From: Cellulomonas sp. P24
GTDB lineage: Bacteria > Actinomycetota > Actinomycetes > Actinomycetales > Cellulomonadaceae
Length of the DNA stretch: 64,000 bases
Direction: 5' to 3'
NCBI RefSeq assembly: GCF_024704385.1
Contig: NZ_JAJDFX010000002.1
Span: 1,612,001-1,676,000, forward strand
In this document: positions 11,322 to 19,247 of the stretch, piece after piece
Position numbering within the stretch: the stretch's first letter is position 1
How the letters are laid out: each line of letters starts with the position of its first letter
Translations under genes and position numbers: made by a program
Notes under the pieces: generated by a model
Databases searched by the model: none
What the model saw: only the letters and a program-made list of their open reading frames with translations
What the model was told of the DNA's origin: nothing

Positions 11322-12049
11322 CAGGACTCCTTCGCCTTCGTCGTCCTGGTCGAGGGCTTCTTCGCCGTCGGCGCGGTCTCACCCGGAGCGACCCAGGCGT
11401 TCTCGCGCGCGACCTCGAGGCCGGCGAGCGTCGCAGCACCGGCACCGACGCCCTCGTCGGCCCGTCCGTCCGAGAAGCCGGCGAGCACCCGTGACATCGC
11501 CTTGAACGAGCAGACACTCGAGGCGCCGCGCGTGGGGGCCACCTTCTCGCCGGCGCGGAGCCGGTCGACGGTCTCGACCGCGCTCGCCGGGGTCTGGTTG
11601 TCGAAGAACTCCCAGTTGACCATCATCACCGGCGCGTAGTCGCACGCCGCGTTGCACTCGACGCGCTCGAGGGTGATCGCGCCGTCCTCGGTGGTCTCGT
11701 CGTGGTCGATGCCCAGGTGGTCGCTGAGCTCCTCGAAGATCGCGTCCCCGCCCATGACCGCGCACAGCGTGTTGGTGCACACACCGACCGTGTACTCGCC
11801 GTTGGGGTGCCGCTTGTACTGCGAGTAGAAGGTCGCGACCGCGGACACCTCCGCCTTGCTGAGGTCGAGCACGTCGGCGCAGAACTGGATGCCCGCCGGG
11901 CTGACGTACGCGTCCTCGCTCTGCACGAGGTGCAGCAACGGCAGGAGTGCCGAGCGGGGCTCCGGGTACCGCGCGATGATCACGGCGGCGTCGGCGCGCA
12001 GGCGCTCGACCGTCGCCTCGTCGTAGCCGATCGCGTTCTCGGTCGACAT
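11321..12049 (-). CDS. nuoE: NADH-quinone oxidoreductase subunit E ([2Fe-2S])
   Basis: This thioredoxin-like [2Fe-2S] subunit has ligands C91, C96, C132 and C136 (VCTNTLCAV and ECNAACDYAP). It is 242 residues long, whereas the enterobacterial protein is near 165. The extra ~70 residues form a C-terminal tail rich in Ala, Gly and Lys (ending STRTTKAKES) with no recognised domain. It is joined by one-base TGATG overlaps to nuoD upstream and nuoF downstream, so the three are translationally coupled. Confidence 0.96.
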   Translation of the reverse strand: MSTENAIGYDEATVERLRADAAVIIARYPEPRSALLPLLHLVQSEDAYVSPAGIQFCADVLDLSKAEVSAVATFYSQYKRHPNGEYTVGVCTNTLCAVMGGDAIFEELSDHLGIDHDETTEDGAITLERVECNAACDYAPVMMVNWEFFDNQTPASAVETVDRLRAGEKVAPTRGASSVCSFKAMSRVLAGFSDGRADEGVGAGAATLAGLEVARENAWVAPGETAPTAKKPSTRTTKAKES

Positions 12050-13404
12050 CAGCGGTCCACCCCTCCCAGCACAGGGTCGAGCGAAGCCACGGCGACGACG
12101 ACGTCGGCCAGCTGACCGCCCTCGCACATCAGGGACATGGCCTGCAGGTTGTTGAACGACGGGTCGCGGAAGTGCACCCGGTACGGCTTGGTCCCGCCGT
12201 CGGAGACGACGTGCACACCCTGCTCGCCGCGCGGGTGCTCGACCGTCTGCCAGGCCTGGCCGGCCGGCACCCGGAAGCCCTCGGTGACGAGCTTGAAGTG
12301 GTGGATCAGGGCCTCCATCGAGGTGCCCATGATCTCGCGGATGTGGTCGAGGGAGTTGCCCATCCCGTCGGTGCCGATCGCGAGCTGCGCGGGCCACGCG
12401 ATCTTCTTGTCCGCGACCATCACCGGGCTGCTCCCCCGCTGGCCCATCGCCTGCAGCCGGTCGGCGGCCTGCTCGACGATCCGCATCGACTGGTAGCACT
12501 CCTCGATGCGGAGCACGACCCGGCTGTACGCGTCGGCCTCCGTCGAGGTCGGGACGTCGAAGTCGTAGGTCTCGTAGCCGCAGTACGGGTCGGTCTTGCG
12601 GACGTCGTACGGCAGGCCGGCCGAGCGCAGCACCGGGCCGGTGATCCCGAGCGCCGTGCACGCCGCGAGGTTGAGGTGCCCGACGCCGACCATGCGGCCC
12701 TTGAAGATCGGGTTCGCCAGCATGAGGTCCTCGAGCTGGCGCAGGTAGTGCCGCACCGTGACGAGCGTCTCGCGGATCGTGTCCAGCGCGCCCGGCGGGA
12801 TGTCCTGCGCGACGCCACCCGGCCGGATGTACGCGTGGTTCATGCGCAGGCCGGTGATCATCTCGAAGACCTTGAGGATCTCCTCGCGGGCCGTGAAGGC
12901 CAGGATCATGATCGTCGTCGCGCCGAGCTCGTTCCCGCCGGTCCCGAGGCACACGAGGTGCGACGAGATCCGGTTGAGCTCCATCATGAGGACCCGGATG
13001 ACCGATGCCCGCTCGGGGATGTCGTCCGTGATGCCGAGCAGCTTCTCGACCGCCAGGCAGTACGCGGTCTCCTGGAAGATCGGCGCGAGGTAGTCCATGC
13101 GCGTGCAGAAGGTCACGCCCTGGGTCCAGGTGCGGAACTCCATGTTCTTCTCGATGCCGGTGTGCAGGTAGCCGATGCCGCACCGGGCCTCGGTGACCGT
13201 CTCGCCGTCGATCTCGAGCATGAGGCGGAGCACACCATGCGTGGACGGGTGCTGCGGGCCCATGTTGACGACGATGCGCTCCTCGCCGAGGCGAGCGGCC
13301 TCCTCGGCGATCTCGGACCAGTCGCCGCCGGTGGCCTCGAACGAGGGGACGTCCTGCGTCGAGCCGTGCGAGAGGCCAGGGGTGGCGTGGGGGGTGGCAG
13401 CCAT
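12049..13404 (-). CDS. nuoD: NADH-quinone oxidoreductase subunit D
   Basis: This 451-residue 49-kDa-type subunit lines the quinone-binding pocket with NuoB. Conserved features include [16 protein letters not shown] near residues 47-62, [16 protein letters not shown], and the C-terminal [15 protein letters not shown] segment. The ATG ([10 protein letters not shown]) shares one base with the nuoC stop (TGATG). I rejected the longer frame (57 more codons) because it only reads nuoC out of phase. NuoC and NuoD are separate genes here, unlike the fused form in enterobacteria. Confidence 0.97.
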   Translation of the reverse strand: MAATPHATPGLSHGSTQDVPSFEATGGDWSEIAEEAARLGEERIVVNMGPQHPSTHGVLRLMLEIDGETVTEARCGIGYLHTGIEKNMEFRTWTQGVTFCTRMDYLAPIFQETAYCLAVEKLLGITDDIPERASVIRVLMMELNRISSHLVCLGTGGNELGATTIMILAFTAREEILKVFEMITGLRMNHAYIRPGGVAQDIPPGALDTIRETLVTVRHYLRQLEDLMLANPIFKGRMVGVGHLNLAACTALGITGPVLRSAGLPYDVRKTDPYCGYETYDFDVPTSTEADAYSRVVLRIEECYQSMRIVEQAADRLQAMGQRGSSPVMVADKKIAWPAQLAIGTDGMGNSLDHIREIMGTSMEALIHHFKLVTEGFRVPAGQAWQTVEHPRGEQGVHVVSDGGTKPYRVHFRDPSFNNLQAMSLMCEGGQLADVVVAVASLDPVLGGVDR

Positions 13405-14189
13405 CAGTTGTACGACCTCCTCTGGTCCGCCGGCGGAACCGTCGCACCCTTGTACTCGACCGGGATCCCGCCGAGCGGGTAGTCCTTGCGCTGCGGGTGC
13501 CCCGGCCAGTCGTCGGGCATCTCGATCCGCGCGAGCGCCGGGTGACCGTCGAAGACGATCCCGAAGAAGTCCCACGTCTCGCGCTCGTGCCAGTCGTTCG
13601 TGGGGTACACCGCGACCGTCGAGGGGACGTGCGGGTCGGCGTCGGGCACGGCGACCTCGAGGCGGAGCCGACGGCCGTGCGTGATCGACGTCAGGTGGTA
13701 CACGGCGTGCAGCTCGCGACCGACCTCGTGCGGGTAGTGCACGCCCGAGACCCCCAGGCTCATCTCGAAGCGGAGGTCCTGGTCGTCGCGAAGGTGCCGG
13801 CAGACCTCGACGAGGTGGTCGCGGACCACGTAGACCGTCAGCTCGCCGCGGTCCACCACGATCTTCTCGATCGCGGCGCCGAACCCGGTGGCCGGGCCGC
13901 CGTCGGCCGGTGGCTCGTCGAGGAGCTCGGCGAGGATGTCGACGACCTCGTCGAACCAGCCGCCGTACGGCCTCTCGCTCGGTGCGGCCACCGCGATCTC
14001 GCGCACGAGCCCGCCGTAGCCGGAGGTGTCGCCCGAGCCGCGCGCACCGAACATCCCGGTCCGGGTGTCGACGACGTCGAGGGTCTCCCGGCTGCCGCGC
14101 ACCGGAGCCTGGAGCTGCTGGGACTGGTCGGTCTCCGTGCTCGCCGTCTCGGGGGTCTGCTCGGGGGTGGGCGTGTTGTCCTCGGTCAC
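13404..14189 (-). CDS. nuoC: NADH-quinone oxidoreductase subunit C
   Basis: This 261-residue 30-kDa-type subunit belongs to the peripheral arm and has no cofactor of its own. The family core is visible as [31 protein letters not shown] and the signature [16 protein letters not shown], followed by [21 protein letters not shown]. The start is GTG at 14189 (reading [11 protein letters not shown]), overlapping the nuoB stop as GTGA. The first ~75 residues are Thr/Glu/Gln-rich and poorly conserved. The frame is open further upstream only because it shadows nuoB. Confidence 0.95.
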   Translation of the reverse strand: MTEDNTPTPEQTPETASTETDQSQQLQAPVRGSRETLDVVDTRTGMFGARGSGDTSGYGGLVREIAVAAPSERPYGGWFDEVVDILAELLDEPPADGGPATGFGAAIEKIVVDRGELTVYVVRDHLVEVCRHLRDDQDLRFEMSLGVSGVHYPHEVGRELHAVYHLTSITHGRRLRLEVAVPDADPHVPSTVAVYPTNDWHERETWDFFGIVFDGHPALARIEMPDDWPGHPQRKDYPLGGIPVEYKGATVPPADQRRSYN

Positions 14190-14737
14190 CGCAGGAGGCC
14201 CTTCATGTGCGACGTCGGGGTGGCCTCGAGCGCGGCGGCCTCGGCGGCTGCGGCGGCGTCCTTCCGGTTCACGCCGAGCGGCGAGGCCTGGATCTGGGCG
14301 TGGAGCTCGAGGATGGCGTTGATCAGCATCTCCGGGCGCGGCGGACAGCCCGGCAGGTAGATGTCCACCGGCACGATGTGGTCGACGCCCTGGACGATCG
14401 CGTAGTTGTTGAACATCCCGCCGGACGACGCGCAGACGCCCATCGACAGGACCCACTTGGGCTCGGGCATCTGGTCGTAGACCTGCCGCACGACGGGGGC
14501 CATCTTCTGGCTGACCCGACCGGCGACGATCATGAGGTCGGCCTGGCGCGGTGAGGCGCGGAAGACCTCCATCCCGAACCGTGAGAGGTCGAACCGCGAC
14601 GTGCCCGCAGCCATCATCTCGATGGCGCAGCAGGCCAGACCGAAGGTCACGGGCCACAGCGATCCCTTGCGGAAGTACCCCGCGAGGGATTCGACACTCG
14701 TCAGCAGGAACCCCGAGGGGGCCTCTTCGATACCCAT
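14186..14737 (-). CDS. nuoB: NADH-quinone oxidoreductase subunit B (cluster N2)
   Basis: This 183-residue subunit holds the terminal [4Fe-4S] cluster N2 that reduces menaquinone. The four ligands are visible as the adjacent C36-C37 ([10 protein letters not shown]), C102 (MGVCASSGG) and C131 (LPGCPPRPE). The start is ATG at 14737. A 78-base gap separates it from nuoA, the largest gap inside the operon. Sequence and length are typical of the family. Confidence 0.97.
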   Translation of the reverse strand: MGIEEAPSGFLLTSVESLAGYFRKGSLWPVTFGLACCAIEMMAAGTSRFDLSRFGMEVFRASPRQADLMIVAGRVSQKMAPVVRQVYDQMPEPKWVLSMGVCASSGGMFNNYAIVQGVDHIVPVDIYLPGCPPRPEMLINAILELHAQIQASPLGVNRKDAAAAAEAAALEATPTSHMKGLLR

Positions 14738-14815
14738 GTCAGCGCTCCGCTCTCATCGGCTGTCGGGCGTCCCGCAGGTCCGGCAGGTTCTGGTGGTCAG
14801 GGGTGCTCACCGGGG

Positions 14816-15175
14816 TCAGTCCCACTCGAAACCGCCTCGGCGCCACTCGTACACGAACGGCACGGTGATGAGCACGAGGAAGCCGATCATCGCGACCAGG
14901 CCGAACACGGCGAGGTCCGCGAAGCTCACGGCCCACGGGTACAGGAACACGACCTCGATGTCGAACACGATGAACGTCATCGCGACGAGGTAGTACTTGA
15001 TCGGGAACCGCCCACCGCCCACCGCGTGCGGGGTGGGCTGGATGCCGCACTCGTAGGCCTCGAGCTTGGCGCGGTTGTAGCGACGGGGCCCGATGATCGC
15101 GCTCGCGCCGACGCCGCCGAGAGCAAGGACGGCGGCGACACCCATCAGGACCAGCAGGGGGACGTAAGGGTTCAT
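14816..15175 (-). CDS. nuoA: NADH-quinone oxidoreductase subunit A
   Basis: This 119-residue subunit has three TM helices and opens the nuo operon. Conserved features are the short loop KLEAYECGIQPTPHA with its cysteine, the segment FPIKYYLVAMTFIVFDIEVVFLYPWA, and the C-terminal EWRRGGFEWD. I chose ATG at 15175 (MNPYVPLLVL). The frame stays open upstream for 48 codons but has no family similarity there. It lies 88 bases downstream of the quinone-reductase gene on the same strand, so the two may be cotranscribed. Confidence 0.96.
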   Translation of the reverse strand: MNPYVPLLVLMGVAAVLALGGVGASAIIGPRRYNRAKLEAYECGIQPTPHAVGGGRFPIKYYLVAMTFIVFDIEVVFLYPWAVSFADLAVFGLVAMIGFLVLITVPFVYEWRRGGFEWD

Positions 15176-15263
15176 CGGTGGGCTCTCCCGAGGGCGGCTG
15201 GAGTGCATCGTGCGGTGGTGCAGGGGTCGAGGACGTCGCGTGGTGCGGGCCCGGCGCGTCGGA

Positions 15264-16556
15264 TCATGCCGGGGCCAGCTTCGTGAGCCCCGAGATGACC
15301 CGGTCGACCATATCCCCACCGCGCGGTTCGTAGCAGTCCGACAACAGCTTCAGCGTGAACCGCATGATGAGAGGCCGCGGCAGACCGTACCGCGTGCAGA
15401 CGCGCATGACCTGAGGGTGCTCGATCAGCTTGACGAACGTCCGGCCCAGCGAGTAGTACCCGGCGAGCTCGTCACGCATGGCCTGAGGGTAGGTCGCGAG
15501 GGCACGTTCGCGGGCCGCCGCGGTCCCGCGCGCCGCCGCCTGGGCGACCGCCTGCGCCGCGAGCCGTCCGGCCATGATCCCGTAGGCGATCCCCTCGCCG
15601 TTGAACGGGCTCACCATGCCGCCCGCGTCGCCGACGAGCATGAGTCCGCGCGCGTAGAGCGGCAGCCGGTTGAACCCCATCGGGAGCGCGGCCCCACGGA
15701 CGGGACCGAGCTGGTTCTCGGGGGTGAACTCCCACTCGGCCGGCGCGTTGGCCATCCAGGTCGCGAACAACGACTTGTAGTCGATCTTCGTGGCTGCTGC
15801 CGTCGAGCTCACCGAACCGAGGCCGACGTTGGCGGTCCCGTCGCCGAGGGCGAAGATCCAGCCGTAGCCGGGCATGAGGTTCGACCGTCCGGGCGGACCG
15901 TCCCAGAGCTCGAGGTGGCTCTCCATCCACGGGTCCTGGTGCCGGGGCGTCGTGAAGTACGTCCGGACCGCGACCCCCATCGGGCGGTCGTGGCGCTTCT
16001 CGATGCCGAGGGCCGTCGCAAGCCGTGAGGAGACACCGTCGGCCGCGATGACCACCGGGGCACGGTACGTCACCTCGTCACCGGTGCGTCGGCCGTCGTC
16101 GTCGACGGGACGGGCGGTGACGCCGACCACGCGGCCGGTGCGGTCGTCGACCAGCGGACCCGTCACGTTGGTGCGCTCGATCAGCTTGGCGCCGGCAGCG
16201 CGCGCGTGCTCGGCGAGCAGGTGGTCGAAGGTCATCCGGGTCTTCGCCAGCCCGAACGAGGGGTAGCTCGACAGCTCGGGCCACGGCAGCTCGAGGCGGT
16301 GCCCTCCGCCGATCACCCGGAGGCCGGCGTTGCGGATCCAGCCGTCCTCCTCGCGGATGGGCAGACCCATCGCGACGAGCTCCTTGACGGCGCGCGGCGT
16401 CAGCCCGTCACCGCAGACCTTGTCCCGGGGGAACGCGGCCTTGTCGAGCAGGAGGACGTTCAGGCCCGCCGAGGCGCAGTAGTAGGCGGCAGCAGACCCA
16501 GCGGGTCCCGCGCCGACGACGATGACGTCCGCGTCATCGCTTCCTGCTCGCACCAC
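15264..16556 (-). CDS. Geranylgeranyl/menaquinone reductase family FAD-dependent oxidoreductase
   Basis: This 430-residue flavoprotein has an N-terminal Rossmann motif (VIVVGAGPAGSAAAYY, residues 11-26), a KVCGDGLTPRAV segment and a second FAD-contact motif, VGDAGGMVSPFNGEGIAYG, near residues 311-329. It belongs to the family that saturates isoprenoid double bonds. In mycobacteria the member near the respiratory and menaquinone genes (MenJ) reduces one isoprene unit of menaquinone. Its position between menG and nuoA supports that role here, but a chlorophyll- or archaeol-type substrate cannot be excluded by sequence alone. The start is GTG (MVRAGSDDADV), with GAGG about 8 bases upstream. Transcription is probably Rex-controlled. 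Confidence 0.85.
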   Translation of the reverse strand: MVRAGSDDADVIVVGAGPAGSAAAYYCASAGLNVLLLDKAAFPRDKVCGDGLTPRAVKELVAMGLPIREEDGWIRNAGLRVIGGGHRLELPWPELSSYPSFGLAKTRMTFDHLLAEHARAAGAKLIERTNVTGPLVDDRTGRVVGVTARPVDDDGRRTGDEVTYRAPVVIAADGVSSRLATALGIEKRHDRPMGVAVRTYFTTPRHQDPWMESHLELWDGPPGRSNLMPGYGWIFALGDGTANVGLGSVSSTAAATKIDYKSLFATWMANAPAEWEFTPENQLGPVRGAALPMGFNRLPLYARGLMLVGDAGGMVSPFNGEGIAYGIMAGRLAAQAVAQAAARGTAAARERALATYPQAMRDELAGYYSLGRTFVKLIEHPQVMRVCTRYGLPRPLIMRFTLKLLSDCYEPRGGDMVDRVISGLTKLAPA

Positions 16557-16570
16557 GGTGTCGCCTCACT

Positions 16571-16586
16571 TGTGAAGACGTTCACG
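16571..16586 (-). promoter_or_regulatory. Candidate Rex operator (ROP) upstream of the quinone reductase-nuo genes
   Basis: The sequence TGTGAAGACGTTCACG is an inverted repeat (TGTGAA-N4-TTCACg) with one mismatch. It resembles the Streptomyces Rex operator consensus TGTGAACGCGTTCACA (known from the literature). It lies 15-30 bases upstream of the reductase GTG. A plausible promoter on the minus strand, CAGACA-N17-TAGACT (-10 at 16607-16602), would place the site just downstream of the transcription start, where binding would block transcription. A rex gene is in the same window. Confidence 0.7.
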
Positions 16587-16650
16587 TACTAACCCCACGA
16601 GAGTCTAGCTGCGCCCTCAGACCATGTCTGCGAAGGCTTACCTACTTTGA

Positions 16651-16667
16651 CACGGCCTTCTGCCGTG
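16651..16667 (-). terminator. Weak hairpin downstream of menG
   Basis: A 6-bp perfect stem (CACGGC/GCCGTG) with a five-base loop lies 34 bases past the menG stop, ahead of the reductase promoter. There is no U-tract. It may be a weak terminator, or without function. Confidence 0.35.
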
Positions 16668-16700
16668 ACTATGCGGTGGCGCTCGGCGACGGACCGCGGA

Positions 16701-17396
16701 TCACTCCGGACGGACACCCCGGTGGAGCGCGACGATCCCGCCCGAGAGGTTCCGGTACTCGACATGTCCCCAGCCCGCCGCCTTGATGAGGCGACCCAGC
16801 GCCTGCTGGTCGGGCCAGTCGCGGATCGACTCCGCGAGGTACACGTACGAGTCCGACTGACGTGCGACCGCTCGCGCGACCCTCGGCAACGCCCGCATCA
16901 GGTAGCCCGAGTACACGGTGCGCCACGGCGCCCAGGACGGCGTCGAGAACTCGCACACCACGATCCGTCCGCCCGGCCGGGTGACGCGCAGCATCTCCGC
17001 CAGCGCCGTCGGGGTGTCGACGACGTTGCGCAGCCCGAACGAGATCGTGACCGCGTCGAAGGACTCGTCGGCGAACGGCAGACGGGTGGCGTCACCCGCG
17101 GTGAACGCGAGGTCCGGCCGCCGGCGCTTGCCGACCTGGAGCATCCCGAACGAGAAGTCGCAGGGCACGACCTCGACGCCCGCATCGGCCAACGGTTCGC
17201 TCGACGTCCCGGTACCGGCGGCGAGGTCGAGGACCCGCTCACCCGGCGACGCGCCGATCGCGTCGAGGGTCGCTCGCCGCCAGGCGCGGTCCTGGCCGAG
17301 CGAGAGGACGTCGTTGGTCAGGTCGTAGCGCCGCGCGATCCCGTCGAACATCGACGCGACCTCGTGCGGCTTCTTCTCCAGGCTGGCGCGGCTCAC
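16701..17396 (-). CDS. menG: Demethylmenaquinone methyltransferase
   Basis: This 231-residue SAM-dependent methyltransferase (UbiE/MenG family) methylates demethylmenaquinone, the last essential step of menaquinone synthesis. The SAM-binding motif [11 protein letters not shown] lies near residues 57-67. Family signatures are [18 protein letters not shown] and [26 protein letters not shown]. The start is GTG at 17396. The gene is divergent from menF across an unusual palindromic, G-rich intergenic region. Because other men genes but no ubiquinone genes are present, menG is preferred over ubiE. Confidence 0.94.
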   Translation of the reverse strand: MSRASLEKKPHEVASMFDGIARRYDLTNDVLSLGQDRAWRRATLDAIGASPGERVLDLAAGTGTSSEPLADAGVEVVPCDFSFGMLQVGKRRRPDLAFTAGDATRLPFADESFDAVTISFGLRNVVDTPTALAEMLRVTRPGGRIVVCEFSTPSWAPWRTVYSGYLMRALPRVARAVARQSDSYVYLAESIRDWPDQQALGRLIKAAGWGHVEYRNLSGGIVALHRGVRPE

Positions 17397-17412
17397 CGAC
17401 AGATTGTCTCAG

Positions 17413-17459
17413 CCCCCGCACCCACCCCACGCCCACCCCCACCCACCCGACACCCACCC
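17413..17459 (-). other. G-quadruplex-prone tract upstream of menG (G-rich on the minus strand)
   Basis: The plus strand has nine separate C runs of three to five bases separated by one to four bases, so the menG-coding strand carries nine closely spaced G runs. This fits the G3+N1-7 quadruplex pattern more than once. It begins 17 bases upstream of the menG start codon and lies in its leader or promoter. It mirrors a G-rich tract on the other side of the central palindrome. Confidence 0.6.
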
Positions 17460-17466
17460 ATCCGCC

Positions 17467-17532
17467 GAGATCGCACATGGCGGCCGAGATCGTGACGTCT
17501 GATGTCCGATCTCGGCCGCCATGTGCGATCTC
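17467..17532. repeat. Perfect 25-bp inverted repeat in the menG/menF divergent region
   Basis: The arms at 17467-17491 and 17508-17532 are exact reverse complements, separated by a 16-base spacer. Each arm also contains a short direct repeat of CCGAGATC. It does not look like a rho-independent terminator, since there is no U-tract and it lies between two divergent start codons. It could be a REP-like dispersed element or a large regulator site. The only other use found is accidental: its right arm supplies an in-frame ATG upstream of menF. Confidence 0.85.
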
Positions 17533-17545
17533 GCGGGGTGTGACA

Positions 17546-17584
17546 GGGGGCTGGCGGGTGGGGGGCATGGTGGGGGGTCGGGGG
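17546..17584 (+). other. G-quadruplex-prone tract upstream of menF (G-rich on the plus strand)
   Basis: Five G runs of lengths 5, 3, 6, 6 and 5 occur within 39 bases, ending 17 bases before the menF ATG. This meets the usual quadruplex pattern on the menF-coding strand. Together with the minus-strand tract before menG it makes the intergenic region almost symmetric about the palindrome. Confidence 0.6.
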
Positions 17585-17601
17585 AATTAGCATGGGGACC
17601 G

Positions 17602-18921
17602 ATGAACGCGCAGCCCACCTGGTCGTCCGACGACGTACCGCGCCCGCTCCTGGTGCGGACCGTGGCGATCGACACCCTTCCGCTCGGCCCGGCCGGACTG
17701 CTCGACCTCCTCCCGGCCGACGCTCCGCTCGCCTGGGTGCGGCGAGGGGACGGGCTCGTCGGCTGGGGCGAGGCGCTGCGCATCACGACGAGCGGCGCAG
17801 GACGGTTCGCCGACGCCGAGCGCGCCTGGCACGGGGTGCTCGCCCACTCGGTGGTCCGGGACGAGATCGGGCTCCCCGGCACCGGACCCGTCGCCTTCGG
17901 CTCGTTCGCGTTCGACCCCACGTCGGACTCCGGCGGGGTGCTCGTCGTCCCGCGCGTCGTCGTCGGCCGCCGCGGCGACCGCACCTGGCTCACGACGATC
18001 GAGAGCGGTGCGACGCTCTCCCCCGGACCCACCCTCGACACCGTGGTCGGTCGCCGCACCCCGGTGACGGCCCCCGGTGACGTCAGCTACAGCGACGGTG
18101 CCGTCCCCGCAGCGGGCTGGACGGACGTCGTGGCTCGCGGGGTCGCGGCCATCCGCGCCGGAGCGGTGGACAAGGTCGTGCTCGCACGCGACGTCGTCGC
18201 GACCGCAGCCGAACCGGTGGACGTGCGCTGGGTGCTCGGCAGGCTCGCGGCCGACTACCCGTCCTGCTGGACGTTCTCGGTCGACGGGATGCTCGGCGCG
18301 ACGCCCGAGCTGCTCGTGCGCTCCGAGAAGGGGCTCGTCACCTCACGCGTGCTCGCCGGCACGATCCGCCGGACCGGTGACGACGACGCGGACCTCGGCC
18401 GGGCGGCGATCCTCGCCCACTCCTCGAAGGACCTCGAGGAGCACGAGTACGCCGTCGCATCCGTCGCGGACGCGCTCGCGCCGTTCTGCTCCTCGACGAA
18501 CGTGCCCGACGTGCCGTTCGTGCTCACGCTCCCCAACGTGCTGCACCTGGCGTCGGACGTCACCGGCGTCCTCGCGACCGGCCGTCCCGGTGAGCCGGCG
18601 CCGTCGAGCCTGAGCCTCGCCGCGGCGCTGCACCCCACCGCGGCGGTCTGCGGCACGCCCACGGCTGCCGCACGCGAGCTGATCCGGCAGATCGAAGGCA
18701 TGGAGCGGGCCCGGTACGCCGGACCGGTCGGCTGGTTCGGTGCCGACGGCGACGGCGAGTGGGGCATCGCGCTCCGTTCCGCCGAGATCGACCCGACCGA
18801 TCCGCGCCGGCTCCGGCTGTTCGCCGGGTGCGGCATCGTCGCTGCCTCCGACCCTGCCGCCGAGCTCGCCGAGTCCGAGGCCAAGCTGGTGCCCATGCGG
18901 CACGCGCTCGCGAGCGACTGA
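17602..18921 (+). CDS. menF: Isochorismate synthase
   Basis: This 439-residue chorismate-binding enzyme converts chorismate to isochorismate, the entry to menaquinone. The C-terminal half shows the family core: SSKDLEEHEYAVASV, LHPTAAVCGTPTAAA, and the end motif GCGIVAASDPAAELAESEAKL. I chose ATG at 17602 (MNAQPTWSSDDV), with GGGGA just upstream and TAGCAT (17588-17593) as a possible -10 box. An in-frame ATG 27 codons earlier lies inside the palindrome and would add a Gly-rich leader unlike the family. A siderophore role (entC) is less likely given the surrounding men genes. Confidence 0.9.
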   Translation: MNAQPTWSSDDVPRPLLVRTVAIDTLPLGPAGLLDLLPADAPLAWVRRGDGLVGWGEALRITTSGAGRFADAERAWHGVLAHSVVRDEIGLPGTGPVAFGSFAFDPTSDSGGVLVVPRVVVGRRGDRTWLTTIESGATLSPGPTLDTVVGRRTPVTAPGDVSYSDGAVPAAGWTDVVARGVAAIRAGAVDKVVLARDVVATAAEPVDVRWVLGRLAADYPSCWTFSVDGMLGATPELLVRSEKGLVTSRVLAGTIRRTGDDDADLGRAAILAHSSKDLEEHEYAVASVADALAPFCSSTNVPDVPFVLTLPNVLHLASDVTGVLATGRPGEPAPSSLSLAAALHPTAAVCGTPTAAARELIRQIEGMERARYAGPVGWFGADGDGEWGIALRSAEIDPTDPRRLRLFAGCGIVAASDPAAELAESEAKLVPMRHALASD

Positions 18922-19071
18922 CCTCACCGCAGACGCGTCCGCCGGCAAGGACCGCCGCGATCGCGCGCAGCACCGTGCGCGACCTACACGCACGATCCGC
19001 GTGCACGAACGTGATCACGACCGGACGACGGTACGACCCGGCGACGGCATGACCGACCTGATCGCCGCACA

Positions 19072-19111
19072 GCGACCGGCCCCACCGCACGGCGACCGGC
19101 CCCACCGCACG
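19072..19111 (+). repeat. 20-bp tandem direct repeat (two copies)
   Basis: GCGACCGGCCCCACCGCACG occurs twice head to tail (19072-19091 and 19092-19111). A third copy diverges after GCGA. The repeat abuts the terminator hairpin. It may be a replication-slippage product and could vary in copy number among strains. Confidence 0.8.
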
Positions 19112-19116
19112 GCGAA

Positions 19117-19143
19117 GGCCGGCACCCGTGACGGGTGCCGGCC
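19117..19143. terminator. Bidirectional terminator hairpin between menF and the HtrA-like protease
   Basis: Perfect 13-bp arms (GGCCGGCACCCGT / ACGGGTGCCGGCC) are separated by one base; in practice this is an 11-bp stem with a 5-base loop. It lies between two converging genes, so it can serve both. As is common in GC-rich actinobacteria there is no U-tract. Confidence 0.75.
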
Positions 19144-19247
19144 TGCCGAGCCGGGAGTGCGTGGCGGGGGACGGCCCTGCACTCCCGGGCCACGAACCTC
19201 GCGGGTGGCGGTCTCACGCCGCGAGGGAGGCCGTCAGTGCCGATGCA

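Larger units (their letters stand above)
18922..19247. other. Convergent intergenic region (326 bp) without a gene
   Basis: This stretch lies between the menF stop and the stop of the opposite-strand protease. It holds a 20-bp tandem duplication, a strong hairpin directly after it, and a second 8-bp stem near 19197-19226 (CCTCGCGG/CCGCGAGG). I see no open frame with family similarity. Confidence 0.7.

Noticed and set aside
16630-16650. AGGCTTACCT near 16640 as a DtxR/IdeR iron box
   Set aside because: Only part of the half-site matches the TTAGGTTAGGCTAACCTAA consensus, so it is too weak to claim.
17521-17601. Longer menF start at ATG 17521
   Set aside because: The ATG is part of the palindrome, the added residues are Gly-rich and unlike the family, and a better-placed ATG with GGGGA follows at 17602.
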